Source: Pandoraea apista
Lineage (GTDB): Bacteria; Pseudomonadota; Gammaproteobacteria; Burkholderiales; Burkholderiaceae
Length of the DNA stretch: 64,000 nt
Direction: 5' to 3'
NCBI RefSeq assembly: GCF_001465595.2
Contig: NZ_CP013481.2
Coordinates: forward strand, 1,674,001-1,738,000
Below are positions 1-8,875 of the stretch, one piece after another (positions within the stretch are counted from its first letter, which is position 1; each line of letters begins with the position of its first letter). The notes below the pieces were generated by a model. The model was not told the DNA's origin, did no database searches, and saw nothing but the letters and a program-made list of their open reading frames with translations. Made by a program: the position numbers and the translations under genes.

Positions 1-1
1 G

Positions 2-919
2 GCCATGTCGCGCTGGATTCCGAAAGAGAAGCGCGGTTTCGCTCAGGGGATTACGCACGCGGCGTCGCGCATCGGCAATGCCGTGGCGCCGGCCGTGGTG
101 GTATTCATCATGGCAACGCACGGCTGGCGCGAGTCCTTTTATCTGTGCGGTATCGTGAGTCTCGTTTGGGTGGTGCTGTGGGGCTTCACGTTCACGGAAC
201 GTCCGCAAGATCATCCGCGCATTACGACAGAAGAACTCGCGGTGCTGCCCGCCCTGAAGGCCAAGAGTGCATCGGTGCCGTGGGGGCCGCTGTTCAAGCG
301 CATGATGCCGGTCACGATCGTGTACTTCTGCTACGGCTGGACGTTGTGGCTGTTCCTGTCGTGGATTCCGCAGTACTTCCTGCACAGCTATGACCTCGAT
401 CTGAAGAAGTCTGCGTTGTTCGCGTCGAGCGTGTTCTTCGCCGGTGTGGTGGGCGATACGCTCGGCGGGATCGTCACCGATAAGCTGTACGAGCGCACGG
501 GCAGTCTGAAGCGCGCACGTAGCTGGATGGTGTCCGTGTGCATGCTGCTTACGCTGATTTCGCTAGTGCCGATGATGTTCACGCACCATCTGTACGTGTC
601 GATGGCCTGTCTGGCGTTCGGCTTCTTCTTCGCCGAAATGACGATCGGCCCGATGTGGGCGATCCCGATGGACGTGGCGCCGGAATATTCGGGCACGGCC
701 AGCGGCATGATGAATACCGGCTCGGCGCTGGCGGCGATTCTCTCGCCGGTAATTTCGGGCTACCTCATCGATCGCACGGGCAACTGGGAACTGCCGTTCG
801 TCGGCAGCATGATCCTGATGGCTGTCGGTGTGGTGCTGGCCTTCCGCATGCAACCCGAGAGCAAGTTCTCGATGGCCGGCGATGCCGCCAAACCGAGCAA
901 CGCCCGTCAGCCTGCCTGA
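2..919 (+). CDS. MFS transporter, C-terminal part (5' end outside window)
   Basis: This is a major facilitator superfamily permease of the anion:cation symporter type. The visible 305 residues cover roughly the last two thirds of a protein that is usually about 430 residues, and the reading frame is open to the window edge, so the gene starts upstream. Several hydrophobic segments are visible (for example VVVFIMATHGW, TIVYFCYGWTLWLFLSW, VVLAFRM). A cytoplasmic-loop pattern, RMMPVTIVYFCYGWTLWLFLSWIPQYF, resembles transporters of sugar acids and other organic anions. It lies on the same strand as a hydroxyacid dehydrogenase and a PLP enzyme, so uptake of their substrate is a reasonable inference. 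Family is secure; substrate is unknown. Confidence 0.88.
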   Translation, partial: AMSRWIPKEKRGFAQGITHAASRIGNAVAPAVVVFIMATHGWRESFYLCGIVSLVWVVLWGFTFTERPQDHPRITTEELAVLPALKAKSASVPWGPLFKRMMPVTIVYFCYGWTLWLFLSWIPQYFLHSYDLDLKKSALFASSVFFAGVVGDTLGGIVTDKLYERTGSLKRARSWMVSVCMLLTLISLVPMMFTHHLYVSMACLAFGFFFAEMTIGPMWAIPMDVAPEYSGTASGMMNTGSALAAILSPVISGYLIDRTGNWELPFVGSMILMAVGVVLAFRMQPESKFSMAGDAAKPSNARQPA

Positions 920-936
920 CGCGCGCAGGGGGCTCG

Positions 937-970
937 CCTGAGCGTCCCTTCGCCGAGGGGGACGCTCAGG
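937..970. terminator. Strong intercistronic hairpin, no T-run
   Basis: A perfect 12-bp inverted repeat (CCTGAGCGTCCC at 937-948, its complement at 959-970) with a 10-nt loop lies 17 bases after the MFS stop codon. No T-run follows, so it is either a rho-assisted end or a stem protecting the upstream transcript. Confidence 0.5.
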
Positions 971-1082
971 GCGGCACCCGCAGCAACTGCAAACCACCTG
1001 CCGGGCGGGCTCGCGCCTGCCGCAGCAGGCCCGCCACATGCCGACTCGTGATCGGAACGGCCAGCCTAACGCCAGCAACATC

Positions 1083-4000
1083 ATGAATCCCCAATCGAAC
1101 GCCCGCGCCAATTCTCATGCGAATCTCATCAGCCAGCCCGTGCATCTGATGCCGATGCAGCGGGGCGGGGTGGCCCTCACGCCTTTGCAGGATCGTTTGC
1201 GCCGCGAGATGCGTGGCGACGTGCGCTTCGATCGCGCGAGCCGTGGCCGCTATGCGACCGATGCGTCGATCTATCAGATCTTCCCGATCGGCGTGGTCGT
1301 GCCACGCGATCAGGAGGACCTGATTCGTGCGCTGGACATTGCGCGAGACCAGCAGGTGCCGGTGCTCGCGCGCGGTGCAGGTACAAGCCAGTGCGGCCAG
1401 ACCATCGGCGAGGCGCTTGTTATTGACAACAGCAAATGGCTCAACCGCGTGGTGGCGTTCGACCCCGAGGCGCGCACCGTTACCGTCGAGCCGGGTATCG
1501 TGCTCGATCACCTGAACGCGTGGCTCAAGCCGCACGGCCTGTGGTTCCCGGTCGACGTGTCGACCGCAGCACAGTGCACTATCGGCGGAATGACAGGCAA
1601 CAACTCCTGCGGCTCGCGCTCACTCGAGTACGGCAATATGGTGCACAACGTGCTGTCCATCGATGCGGTGCTCGCCGATGGCGCGCAATTGCACTTCGGT
1701 TCGCTGCATACGCCGCCCGCCGACGCCCGCACTCAGGCCATTCTCGCGAGCGTTCATGAGATTGCCGTGCGCGAGCGCGACGAACTGCGCGAGCGCGTGC
1801 CGCGCGTATTGCGCCGCGTGGCGGGCTACAACCTCGATCTGTTCGATTGCCTCAATCCGCGCGCGTATACGGACGACGGTGTCGCCAACCTGTCGCATCT
1901 GCTGGTCGGCTCGGAGGGCACGCTGGCGTACAGCCGTCAGATCACGCTCAAGCTTGTACCGCTGCCTGTGCACAAGACGCTCGGCGTGGTGAATTTCCCC
2001 ACGTTCTATCAGGCGATGGATCTTACGCAGCACATCGTGAAGCTCGGACCGGTGGCCGTAGAACTGGTCGACCGCACGATGATCGATCTGGCGATGGATA
2101 ACGCGGCGTTCCGTCCCGTGATCGAGAAGGCGCTCGTTGGCGATCCGCAGGCGATTCTGCTCGTGGAGTTTGCGGGCGACGACGCGAACGCACTGCGCGC
2201 GAAGCTCGACGATCTGGCCACCCTCATGGGAGATCTCGGCCTGCCGGATAGCGTCGTGAAGATGCCCGAAGCGGGGCCGCAGAAGGCGCTGTGGGAAGTG
2301 CGCAAGGCGGGCCTGAACATCATGATGAGCATGAAGGGCGACGGCAAGCCGGTGTCGTTCATCGAGGACTGCGCGGTGCCGTTGGAGCATCTCGCGGAAT
2401 ACACCCGGCGTCTTACCGAGGTGTTCCATCGCAACGGTACCGAGGGCACCTGGTATGCGCACGCGAGCGTGGGCACGCTGCATGTGCGTCCGATTCTCGA
2501 TATGCGCCGCGACGGCGCGGTGAAAATGCGCGCTATTGCCGAAGAGGCGGCGGCGCTTGTGCAGGAATACAAGGGGGCGTATTCGGGCGAGCATGGCGAC
2601 GGGCTATGCCGTGGCGAGTGGGTCGCCTGGCAGTATGGGCCGCGTATCAATGCCGCATTCAGTGAGATCAAGCAACTGTTCGATCCGCAGAACCGTTTCA
2701 ACCCGGACAAGATGGTGCGGCCGCCGAAGATGGACACGCGCGAGCTGTTCCGCTTTGCACCGGGCTACGCGGCCAAGCCGATCGAGCCTGCGCTGGACTG
2801 GACGGCGTGGAACGTGAAGCGCGATGCGTTGACCGGCGAGCAGAGCGCGCCCGGCACCGGCTCCGATGCGACGAACGGCCTCGCATCGGCTGTCGAAATG
2901 TGCAACAACAACGGGCACTGCCGCAAGTTCGACGCCGGCACGATGTGTCCGAGCTATCGCGTGACCCGCGACGAACAGCATGTGACACGCGGGCGTGCGA
3001 ATACGCTGCGTCTGGCCGTCTCGGGACAATTGGGCGAGGCGGGGCTGGCGAGCGACGACGTCAAGGAGGCACTCGATCTGTGCGTATCGTGCAAGGGCTG
3101 CAAGCGCGATTGTCCGACAGGTATCGACATGGCGCGCTTCAAGATCGAGGCACGTCATGCGCGTGCTAAGCGCCACGGCCTGTCGCTGCGCGACAAGCTG
3201 ATCGCGTACCTGCCGCGCTATGCGCCGTGGGCCAGTCGCGTGGGCGGTTTGCTCGATGTGGCGCAGCGTCTGCCGGGCAGCAATGCGGCGAAGCGCTGGC
3301 TGGGTCTGGCGCTGGAACGCTCGGTGCCGGCGTTGAAGTCGTCTTTCCTGGCGAATCAGGCACCGCTCGCCAGTGCGCCGGGCCCGGAGGCGACCGGGCA
3401 GCGTCATGTGCTGCTTTTCGTCGATACGTTCAACAACTATATGGAGCCGGAGAACGCCCGCGCCGCAAAACGTGTGCTCGAAGCTGCCGGCTATACCGTT
3501 CATGTGAACCAGCGTGCGGGCGAGCGGCCGTTGTGTTGCGGGCGCACGTTTCTCGCAGCGGGGCTGGTGGACGAAGCGAAGGCGGAAGCGCGGCGCTTGC
3601 TCGACGCGGTGATGCCGTTCGTCGAACGAGGGGTGCCGATTGTGGGGCTGGAGCCGTCGTGCCTGCTCTCGCTCCGCGACGAAGTACTCGGTTACGGTTT
3701 TGGCGATATGGCCCGCAAGGTGGCCGACAATGCGTTTCTCTTTGAGGAATTTCTGGTTCGCGAGAGGGCGGCGGGGCGTTTCGAGGTGGCCTGGCAGGCC
3801 CTGCCCGAAGGCGTGGGCGAGGCGCTCGTGCACGGACACTGCCATCAGAAGGCGTTCGACGCCTATTCGCCCGTGACGACTGTGCTTGGTTGGGTGCCGG
3901 GGCTGAAGGTATCATCGATCGAGTCGTCATGCTGTGGCATGGCGGGCAGTTTCGGTTATGAGGCCGAGCACTACGAGACGTCTCGCGCCATGTCCGAATT

Positions 4001-4145
4001 GACGCTGTTGCCGGCGATCCGGCAGCGCAAGGAGAACGCCATCGTCGTCGCCGACGGCACCAGTTGCCGGCATCAGATTCACGACGGTGCACACACGCAA
4101 GCGCTTCACGTCGCATGTGTGCTTGCCCGGGCGCTGCCTGCATGA
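1083..4145 (+). CDS. FAD-binding and Fe-S 2-hydroxyacid dehydrogenase (YdiJ/D-2-hydroxyglutarate dehydrogenase-like)
   Basis: A fused membrane-peripheral oxidoreductase of about 1020 residues. The N-terminal half is a FAD-binding type 4 (GlcD-like) domain with the flavin motif GGMTGNNSCGSRSLEYGN near residue 168. The C-terminal half carries Fe-S cysteines: CNNNGHC near 607 and CVSCKGCKRDCP near 667. It also has two CCG-type modules (LCCGRT near 817, SCCGMAGSFG near 949). This architecture is that of YdiJ and other D-lactate/D-2-hydroxyglutarate dehydrogenases, which pass electrons to quinone. I chose the ATG at 1083; an in-frame ATG at 1038 is possible, and neither has a clear Shine-Dalgarno. 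The neighbouring transporter and D-threonine aldolase-like enzyme suggest a D-hydroxyacid route. Confidence 0.88.
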   Translation: MNPQSNARANSHANLISQPVHLMPMQRGGVALTPLQDRLRREMRGDVRFDRASRGRYATDASIYQIFPIGVVVPRDQEDLIRALDIARDQQVPVLARGAGTSQCGQTIGEALVIDNSKWLNRVVAFDPEARTVTVEPGIVLDHLNAWLKPHGLWFPVDVSTAAQCTIGGMTGNNSCGSRSLEYGNMVHNVLSIDAVLADGAQLHFGSLHTPPADARTQAILASVHEIAVRERDELRERVPRVLRRVAGYNLDLFDCLNPRAYTDDGVANLSHLLVGSEGTLAYSRQITLKLVPLPVHKTLGVVNFPTFYQAMDLTQHIVKLGPVAVELVDRTMIDLAMDNAAFRPVIEKALVGDPQAILLVEFAGDDANALRAKLDDLATLMGDLGLPDSVVKMPEAGPQKALWEVRKAGLNIMMSMKGDGKPVSFIEDCAVPLEHLAEYTRRLTEVFHRNGTEGTWYAHASVGTLHVRPILDMRRDGAVKMRAIAEEAAALVQEYKGAYSGEHGDGLCRGEWVAWQYGPRINAAFSEIKQLFDPQNRFNPDKMVRPPKMDTRELFRFAPGYAAKPIEPALDWTAWNVKRDALTGEQSAPGTGSDATNGLASAVEMCNNNGHCRKFDAGTMCPSYRVTRDEQHVTRGRANTLRLAVSGQLGEAGLASDDVKEALDLCVSCKGCKRDCPTGIDMARFKIEARHARAKRHGLSLRDKLIAYLPRYAPWASRVGGLLDVAQRLPGSNAAKRWLGLALERSVPALKSSFLANQAPLASAPGPEATGQRHVLLFVDTFNNYMEPENARAAKRVLEAAGYTVHVNQRAGERPLCCGRTFLAAGLVDEAKAEARRLLDAVMPFVERGVPIVGLEPSCLLSLRDEVLGYGFGDMARKVADNAFLFEEFLVRERAAGRFEVAWQALPEGVGEALVHGHCHQKAFDAYSPVTTVLGWVPGLKVSSIESSCCGMAGSFGYEAEHYETSRAMSELTLLPAIRQRKENAIVVADGTSCRHQIHDGAHTQALHVACVLARALPA

Positions 4146-4185
4146 TCTCTGCCTTTTTTCCGCGAACGCCCTTCAGGGGATTGTG

Positions 4186-5355
4186 ATGCCCGATTCACTC
4201 AGTACGGTTTCGACGTCGGCCAACGTGGCGGTACCCCCGGTTGCGCGCGTGGGCGACTCGCTCGCTCAGGTGGCCACGCCATCCCTGCTGCTCGATCTCG
4301 ACGCCTTCGACGCAAATGTCGCTCGCATGGCGAGCGCCGCGGCCGCGCAGGGTGTCGCGGTGCGCCCGCACGCCAAGGCCCATAAGTCTGTCACGATTGC
4401 GAAGGCGCAAATGGCGGCGGGCGCCGTCGGCATCTGCTGCCAGAAAGTTACCGAAGCGATTCCGTTCGTCAATGCGGGGATCGGCAACATTCACATCAGC
4501 AACGAGTTCGTGGGCGAAGCGCGCGTGGCGCTGGTCGTGGAGATGGCGGCCCGCGCCACGCTTTCCGTGTGCGTGGACGACGTGCGTCAGGTAGCACCGC
4601 TTGGCAAGGCGGCAGAGCGCGCTGGTGTACGTATCGCAGTGTTGCCCGAGGTCGACGTGGGGCAGGGGCGTTGCGGTGTCGATTCGACGGACGCCGTCGG
4701 CGCGCTGGTCGATGCCATCGATCATTACGAAGGGTTGCGCTTTGGGGGATTGCAGGCGTATCACGGCAGCGCCCAGCACGTCGATAGCTGGGACAAGCGG
4801 CGCGACACGGCGCGGCTTGCTGCGGAGCGCGCGTCGGCCTACGTGCGTTTTCTGGAGGCGCGCGGAATTGCTTGTCCGGTGGTGACGGGCGGCGGCACGG
4901 GCACGGCCGAGTTCGACATCGAGAGTGGTGTCTACACCGAGATTCAACCGGGTTCGTATGTGTTCCTTGACGGCCACTACGGCTCGCTCGAATGGCGCGG
5001 CGACTGGCGCTTCCGCCATGGCTTGTTTCTCGCATCGACGGTCATGAGCACGGCGCGCGCGGGCATCATCGTGTGCGACGCGGGGCTCAAGAGTGTGGCG
5101 ACGGACTCAGGACTACCGCGCTTCTGGTCGTCGCAGCAGGCGGGCAAGCCGTATTACCGCACGGCGTCCGACGAACACGGCGTGCTTGAGTTGGCGTCGC
5201 CGGGTGAGGACAGTACGCCGTGGCTTGGCGAGCCGATCCTGCTTGTGCCGGGGCATTGCGATCCGACCGTGAATCTCTATGATCGGTATGTGGCGGTACG
5301 CCACGGCCGGGTGGAAGGACTGTGGCCTATCGAGGCGCGCGGCCTGAGCCAGTAA
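4186..5355 (+). CDS. DSD1-family PLP enzyme, D-threonine aldolase-like
   Basis: A 389-residue fold-type III PLP enzyme of the D-threonine aldolase / D-serine dehydratase / D-3-hydroxyaspartate aldolase family. The PLP-lysine motif RPHAKAHK lies at about residues 60-67. Near the C-terminus the metal-site stretch reads GHCDPTVNLYD, with His357, Cys358 and Asp359. As I recall, D-threonine aldolase uses a His-x-Asp pair for its metal and the D-serine dehydratases use His and Cys, so His357/Asp359 leans toward aldolase. The ATG at 4186 is preceded by AGGGGA. It starts 40 bases after the dehydrogenase stop and is probably co-transcribed with it. The exact substrate is not determined. Confidence 0.85.
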   Translation: MPDSLSTVSTSANVAVPPVARVGDSLAQVATPSLLLDLDAFDANVARMASAAAAQGVAVRPHAKAHKSVTIAKAQMAAGAVGICCQKVTEAIPFVNAGIGNIHISNEFVGEARVALVVEMAARATLSVCVDDVRQVAPLGKAAERAGVRIAVLPEVDVGQGRCGVDSTDAVGALVDAIDHYEGLRFGGLQAYHGSAQHVDSWDKRRDTARLAAERASAYVRFLEARGIACPVVTGGGTGTAEFDIESGVYTEIQPGSYVFLDGHYGSLEWRGDWRFRHGLFLASTVMSTARAGIIVCDAGLKSVATDSGLPRFWSSQQAGKPYYRTASDEHGVLELASPGEDSTPWLGEPILLVPGHCDPTVNLYDRYVAVRHGRVEGLWPIEARGLSQ

Positions 5356-5390
5356 TGAGCGGTGACATCGAAAAATTTTTGTGTGGGGGC

Positions 5391-5419
5391 TTCCCAACTT
5401 TCGAAAACCGCGTTATAGT
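5391..5419 (+). promoter_or_regulatory. Predicted sigma-70 promoter of the tRNA pair
   Basis: A TTCCCA element at 5391-5396 and a TATAGT element at 5414-5419 are 17 bases apart. They lie 19 bases before the first tRNA nucleotide, as expected for a stable-RNA promoter. Confidence 0.55.
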
Positions 5420-5437
5420 CTCGTTTCTTCGCCGTAC

Positions 5438-5513
<76 letters not shown>

Positions 5514-5529
5514 AAACGGAAGACTTTAT

Positions 5530-5605
5530 GTCCCCTTCGTCTAGAGGCCTAGGACATCACCCTTTCACGGTGAGTACAGGGGTTCGAATCCCCTAGGGGA
5601 CGCCA
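5530..5605 (+). tRNA. tRNA-Glu (anticodon TTC)
   Basis: A 76-nt cloverleaf begins GTCCCCTTCGTCTAGAGG and ends in GGGGACG plus an encoded CCA. The anticodon loop CTTTCAC carries TTC and the T-arm is GGGGTTCGAATCCCC. It follows tRNA-Ala by 16 bases and shares its promoter. Confidence 0.97.
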
Positions 5606-5664
5606 GATTCATCGGCGTGATTCTCGGAAGCATCCGGAAACACGACGAAAAATCGGTTGTCGAC

Positions 5665-5707
5665 AAACGCGCTTGGTTTTACCGCCAAGCGCGTTTTGTT
5701 TTTTCTG
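5665..5707 (+). terminator. Rho-independent terminator after the tRNA pair
   Basis: A 12-bp stem (AAACGCGCTTGG at 5665-5676, complement at 5685-5696) with an 8-nt loop is followed by TGTTTTTTC. This is the clearest intrinsic terminator near the tRNA genes. Confidence 0.88.
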
Positions 5708-5774
5708 TGACGGTTTTTTTCAACGTCGCAGGACGGGCGGCATGTCGTGCCGCACTTACCTCTCGTTCCATCTG

Positions 5775-5875
5775 GCGCATTCGCCGCGTTCGCGGCATGC
5801 CTCGTACGCTTCGCGTTCGCGGCATTCGTCCCGTTCGTCCCGTTCGTCGCATCCCCGGTATTCGTCGCCCTTTGT
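5775..5875. repeat. Degenerate short repeat tract
   Basis: The stretch is built from variants of CGTTCGCGGCAT and TTCGTCCCG repeated in near-tandem. It lies between the tRNA terminator and the end of the YciI gene, has no convincing coding frame, and is probably slippage-derived. Confidence 0.5.
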
Positions 5876-5879
5876 GCCC

Positions 5880-6176
5880 TTAGCGCACAGGCGAACTCGC
5901 CGTTTTACCCACGACGGTTTTCCACGGCCGCACGCGCCAAGCCTTCACCAGGCCATTCACAACGTACGGATCGTTTTTCGCGAAGGCTTCTGCCGCGGTA
6001 GGGGAGTCGCTCTCGAAGAGCAATGCCGCCGTGTCGACGGGGGACTCCAGCGCACCGGCGAGTACCAGCTCGCCGCGATCGGCGGCTTGCCATGCGAGCG
6101 CCAGATGGGCATCGCGGTACTGTCCACGACGTTCGAGATAATCGTCGGCCAGGTCGTAAGTGAGCAGGTAATGCAT
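5880..6176 (-). CDS. YciI family protein
   Basis: A 98-residue single-domain protein with the ferredoxin-like YciI fold: N-terminal MHYLLTYDLADDY, a central HLALAWQAADRGELVLAGAL block, and the segment AEAFAKNDPYVVNGLVKAWRVRPW. The conserved His and Asp proposed as active-site residues are in these blocks. The start is backed by AAAGGAGA upstream. The biochemical role of most YciI proteins is unknown. It lies downstream of an AraC-family regulator on the same strand, with a 59-base gap. Confidence 0.88.
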   Translation of the reverse strand: MHYLLTYDLADDYLERRGQYRDAHLALAWQAADRGELVLAGALESPVDTAALLFESDSPTAAEAFAKNDPYVVNGLVKAWRVRPWKTVVGKTASSPVR

Positions 6177-6235
6177 GGTGTTATCTCCTTTGAATTCGCC
6201 GCGGTATTGGCGACCCGCGGCGACTTGCCGCCGTT

Positions 6236-7024
6236 TTACCGGTAAAACGCCGACGGCGGTACGCCGAAATGCCGTTTGAACATGGCAGCAAATGCGCTCT
6301 GGCTCGCATAGCCGTGATCGAGCGCGACATTCACGATTTTCTCACCTCGCGCGAGGGCTTCCAGGGCTTGCAGCAAGCGCGCCTGTTGACGCCAGCGGCC
6401 GAACGTCATGCCTGTCTCCCGGGCGAAGCGGCGTTGGAAGGTCTTCCCCGACAGGCCGGCCTCTCGGGCCCAGTCGTCGATGGTCGCGTCGTCGTCTGGC
6501 GATTGCGTCAGGCGGTCGCATATATTCGCCAAACGCGTATCTCGTGGCCATGGCAGATACAGCGGAAGGACTGGCAACGCAATCAGTTCGTCGAGCAGCA
6601 GACGCATGAGGCGGGCGTCGCGCGAGTCGATGGCGTAGTCGGTCGGCACATGAATGGCCGCGAGAATCAGCTCTCGCATGAGCGGCGTGATCTCCACCAC
6701 GCAACTCTCATCGGGCAACGGCTCCGTGCCCGGCTCGACGAATACGGTGCGCATTTTGACGTTACCACTCATCTGGACCGTATGTTCCAGCCCTGCGGCG
6801 AGCCAGACGCCACGCGTGGGAGGCACCACCCAGCGGCCCGACGCCGACGCAATGATCATCACGCCTTCGATCGCATAGAGCAGTTGCGCGCGACGATGGG
6901 AGTGCGAGGCGATGAATTCTTTGTGCGCATAGTCGATCGCCATGGCCGCCATCGGCATGGGCGTGTTTTCGAAGCGAACGTGATCGGTCAGGTGCGCATC
7001 CCGGGGCCGGCGGACGGTGTTCAC
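6236..7024 (-). CDS. AraC-family transcriptional regulator with N-terminal cupin
   Basis: A 262-residue activator. The N-terminal half looks like a cupin sensor domain (HSHRRAQLLYAIEGVMII, GRWVVPPTRGVWLAAGLEHTV). The C-terminal about 100 residues are the double helix-turn-helix AraC domain (WAREAGLSGKTFQRRFARETGMTFGRWRQQARLLQALEAL and VALDHGYASQSAFAAMFKRHFG). The start codon is a GTG preceded by AAAAAGGACA; an ATG about 22 codons further in is less well supported. It is divergent from the EamA transporter that follows, which is its likely target. Confidence 0.9.
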   Translation of the reverse strand: MNTVRRPRDAHLTDHVRFENTPMPMAAMAIDYAHKEFIASHSHRRAQLLYAIEGVMIIASASGRWVVPPTRGVWLAAGLEHTVQMSGNVKMRTVFVEPGTEPLPDESCVVEITPLMRELILAAIHVPTDYAIDSRDARLMRLLLDELIALPVLPLYLPWPRDTRLANICDRLTQSPDDDATIDDWAREAGLSGKTFQRRFARETGMTFGRWRQQARLLQALEALARGEKIVNVALDHGYASQSAFAAMFKRHFGVPPSAFYR

Positions 7025-7125
7025 AGATGTCCTTTTTGAGACAGGTTATGGAATTTTAGCGTGAGACGCCCCGGCGCGACATGGCCGACGATGACGCTTC
7101 CTTCTCATTCTTGCGGAAAATCGTC

Positions 7126-8055
7126 ATGGGGTACTTCCTGTATCCGCTCGGCGCCATGTTGTTGTGGGCCGGCAATGTCATCGTCTCGAAGCTCTCGGCC
7201 ACGACCATCGCGCCGTCGGCCATTACGTTCTACCGGCTGGTGCTGGCGCTCGCCGTCATGACGCCGTTTGTCATTCGTCCGCTGCTGCGTAACTGGGGGC
7301 ACGTTCGCCCGCAACTGGCCAAGCTCGGCTTTCTCGGCTTTCTGAGCATGTCGTTCTATCAGAGCCTGTCGTATCTCGCAGCGCACAGCACCACGGCGAC
7401 GAACATGGCCATCGTGACGGCACTCGCGCCACTGCTCACGTTGTTGTGGAGTGTTGTGCTGCTGCGTGAGCCGCCAACGCTTGGCATGCTCGTCGGCGGT
7501 TTATTGTCACTGGCAGGACTGGTGTATCTGATCGGGCAGGGGCATCCTTCGCAATTGCTCGCCGGCGGTGTGCATCTCGGCGACGTGCTCATGCTGATCG
7601 CTTCGGCCTCGTACGGGCTGTACAGCGTGTTGCTGCGACGCTGGCACGTGGCCGTGCCGCCCGCGCAATCGACCTACGTACAAGCCTGGGCAGCGCTTGT
7701 GACGATGATCCCGATGCTCGCCCTCGTGCCCGCCGGTCAGGCGCAGCTCAACGCCGCCACGGTGCCGTTGGTGCTGTATGCCGGGTTGGGCGCGTCGATT
7801 CTGCTGCCCATTCTCTGGATTCAGGGTATCCGGCATCTGGGCCCCAACCGTTGCAGCATGTTCATCAACGTGTTGCCCGTCATGACGGCGGCAATTGCGG
7901 TGGTGTTGCTGGGTGAGCGCTTGCACACGTTCCACCTGATCGGCGGCGGTGTCGCGCTCGCCGGGGTGTTCATTGCGCAGCGCTGGCAGCGCCCGCTGCC
8001 GGGGTTTGGCTCGGCAAGTACGGTATCCGATCCCTCGGACGAGGTTCCGGCGTAA
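7126..8055 (+). CDS. EamA/DMT-family transporter
   Basis: A drug/metabolite transporter superfamily permease of 309 residues with about ten membrane segments in two EamA repeats (first GAMLLWAGNVIVSKLSATTI, second LGDVLMLIASASYGLYSVLL). I prefer the ATG at 7126, preceded by GCGGAAAA, because it begins directly before the first membrane helix; the ATG at 7081 would add 15 residues. It is transcribed divergently from the AraC-type regulator about 100 bases away. The substrate cannot be read from the sequence; relatives export amino acids, metabolites or toxic compounds. Confidence 0.87.
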   Translation: MGYFLYPLGAMLLWAGNVIVSKLSATTIAPSAITFYRLVLALAVMTPFVIRPLLRNWGHVRPQLAKLGFLGFLSMSFYQSLSYLAAHSTTATNMAIVTALAPLLTLLWSVVLLREPPTLGMLVGGLLSLAGLVYLIGQGHPSQLLAGGVHLGDVLMLIASASYGLYSVLLRRWHVAVPPAQSTYVQAWAALVTMIPMLALVPAGQAQLNAATVPLVLYAGLGASILLPILWIQGIRHLGPNRCSMFINVLPVMTAAIAVVLLGERLHTFHLIGGGVALAGVFIAQRWQRPLPGFGSASTVSDPSDEVPA

Positions 8056-8066
8056 GCGCCGGTGCC

Positions 8067-8096
8067 CACCCGCTGCAACGAAGACAGCGGCGGGTG
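8067..8096. terminator. Hairpin between convergent genes
   Basis: CACCCGC at 8067-8073 pairs with GCGGGTG at 8090-8096 between the EamA transporter and the convergent VOC gene. There is no T-run, so termination is only inferred from position. Confidence 0.35.
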
Positions 8097-8128
8097 AGGG
8101 CAGAGGACTTCGTGCGACGAGCGTCGAA

Positions 8129-8446
8129 TCACGCGTCGCGAACGGCGACCCCGTAAGTGCTCACTATGCGACGGTCCTGCTCCTGCGAGGAGAACGCTTC
8201 CCAGAGCAGGCCATTGCAATCGGTGCTGCTGGTGTACTCGGGAGTATCGTCGTCTTCGAAGCCGATATGACGCAACTCGCCGGCGCGCGCGGGCGACTGG
8301 TTGATCGAGAAGTTCAGCAGATCGGTGCGCCACATGGCGTAGGCACCGGGCACGATAGCCGCGGGTGGCTGGCCGAGGCGCTCGGAATAGTCTTGAATGG
8401 ACTCGTCGAGATCGCGCACGGCGAGCGCGATGTGAAAGCGTTTCAT
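8129..8446 (-). CDS. VOC-fold (glyoxalase-like) protein
   Basis: A 105-residue protein beginning MKRFHIALAVRDLDESIQDYSERLG, the first beta-alpha-beta unit of the vicinal oxygen chelate fold. It continues with LRHIGFEDDD and GLLWEAFSSQ. Two potential metal ligands (His5 and a later Glu) are in typical places. At about 105 residues it is short for the family but ends at a clean stop. The start has AGGAG eight bases upstream. Enzymatic activity and substrate are unknown; it could also be a binding protein. Confidence 0.75.
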   Translation of the reverse strand: MKRFHIALAVRDLDESIQDYSERLGQPPAAIVPGAYAMWRTDLLNFSINQSPARAGELRHIGFEDDDTPEYTSSTDCNGLLWEAFSSQEQDRRIVSTYGVAVRDA

Positions 8447-8875
8447 GGGGTCTCCTGAGGCAGGGATGGGAAGGCGTCGACATCGGACTATGTGAGCGCC
8501 CGCTTGCGCGGCGAACGCGTCGAACGAGAGATGCCGACGAGGTCGATACGATCGACGAACCCCATCTTATGTGTGGCCGGAAAGGGCAGCCAGACGGCGG
8601 GTTATCCTGGTATCCAGCGTAATGGGATAGCACACGGTTCTTCACTGCGGAAACCGGGAGCGGAGGCCGGGAAATCTCACTCCAGTTCTGGAAACGGCGC
8701 GGGAGCAGTCGTCGGAAATGCGGCGTGAGGGAAACGAGTGGCGGACTACGAGCCGCGAGCAACTACATGCAGGCAACGAGCAACGAGCAACGAGCAACGA
8801 GCAACGAGCAACGAGCAACGAGCAACGCTCGACGAGTGGCGTCCAACGCCTACCGAGTGATGCGTGAGCGGGCGC
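8447..8875. other. Non-coding interval with a 7-bp tandem repeat
   Basis: This interval of about 430 bases lies between two minus-strand genes. Apart from the tandem repeat at 8774-8829 I find no open frame with a start signal, no RNA gene and no clear promoter. Confidence 0.5.
8774..8829. repeat. Tandem heptamer repeat (CAACGAG)n
   Basis: Seven exact, head-to-tail copies of CAACGAG are followed by one degenerate copy (CAACGCT). Because the unit is 7 bp, a copy-number change would shift any frame across it. It lies in non-coding DNA about 50 bases downstream of the stop of the following minus-strand gene. Confidence 0.92.

Noticed and set aside
5617..6001. Small frames in the repeat tract after the tRNA genes
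   Set aside because: The translations are low-complexity Arg/Ser/Phe/Ala repeats produced by the degenerate DNA repeat; no start signal.
8774..8829. CAACGAG array as a CRISPR
   Set aside because: The repeat unit is 7 bp and head-to-tail with no spacers, and there are no cas genes.
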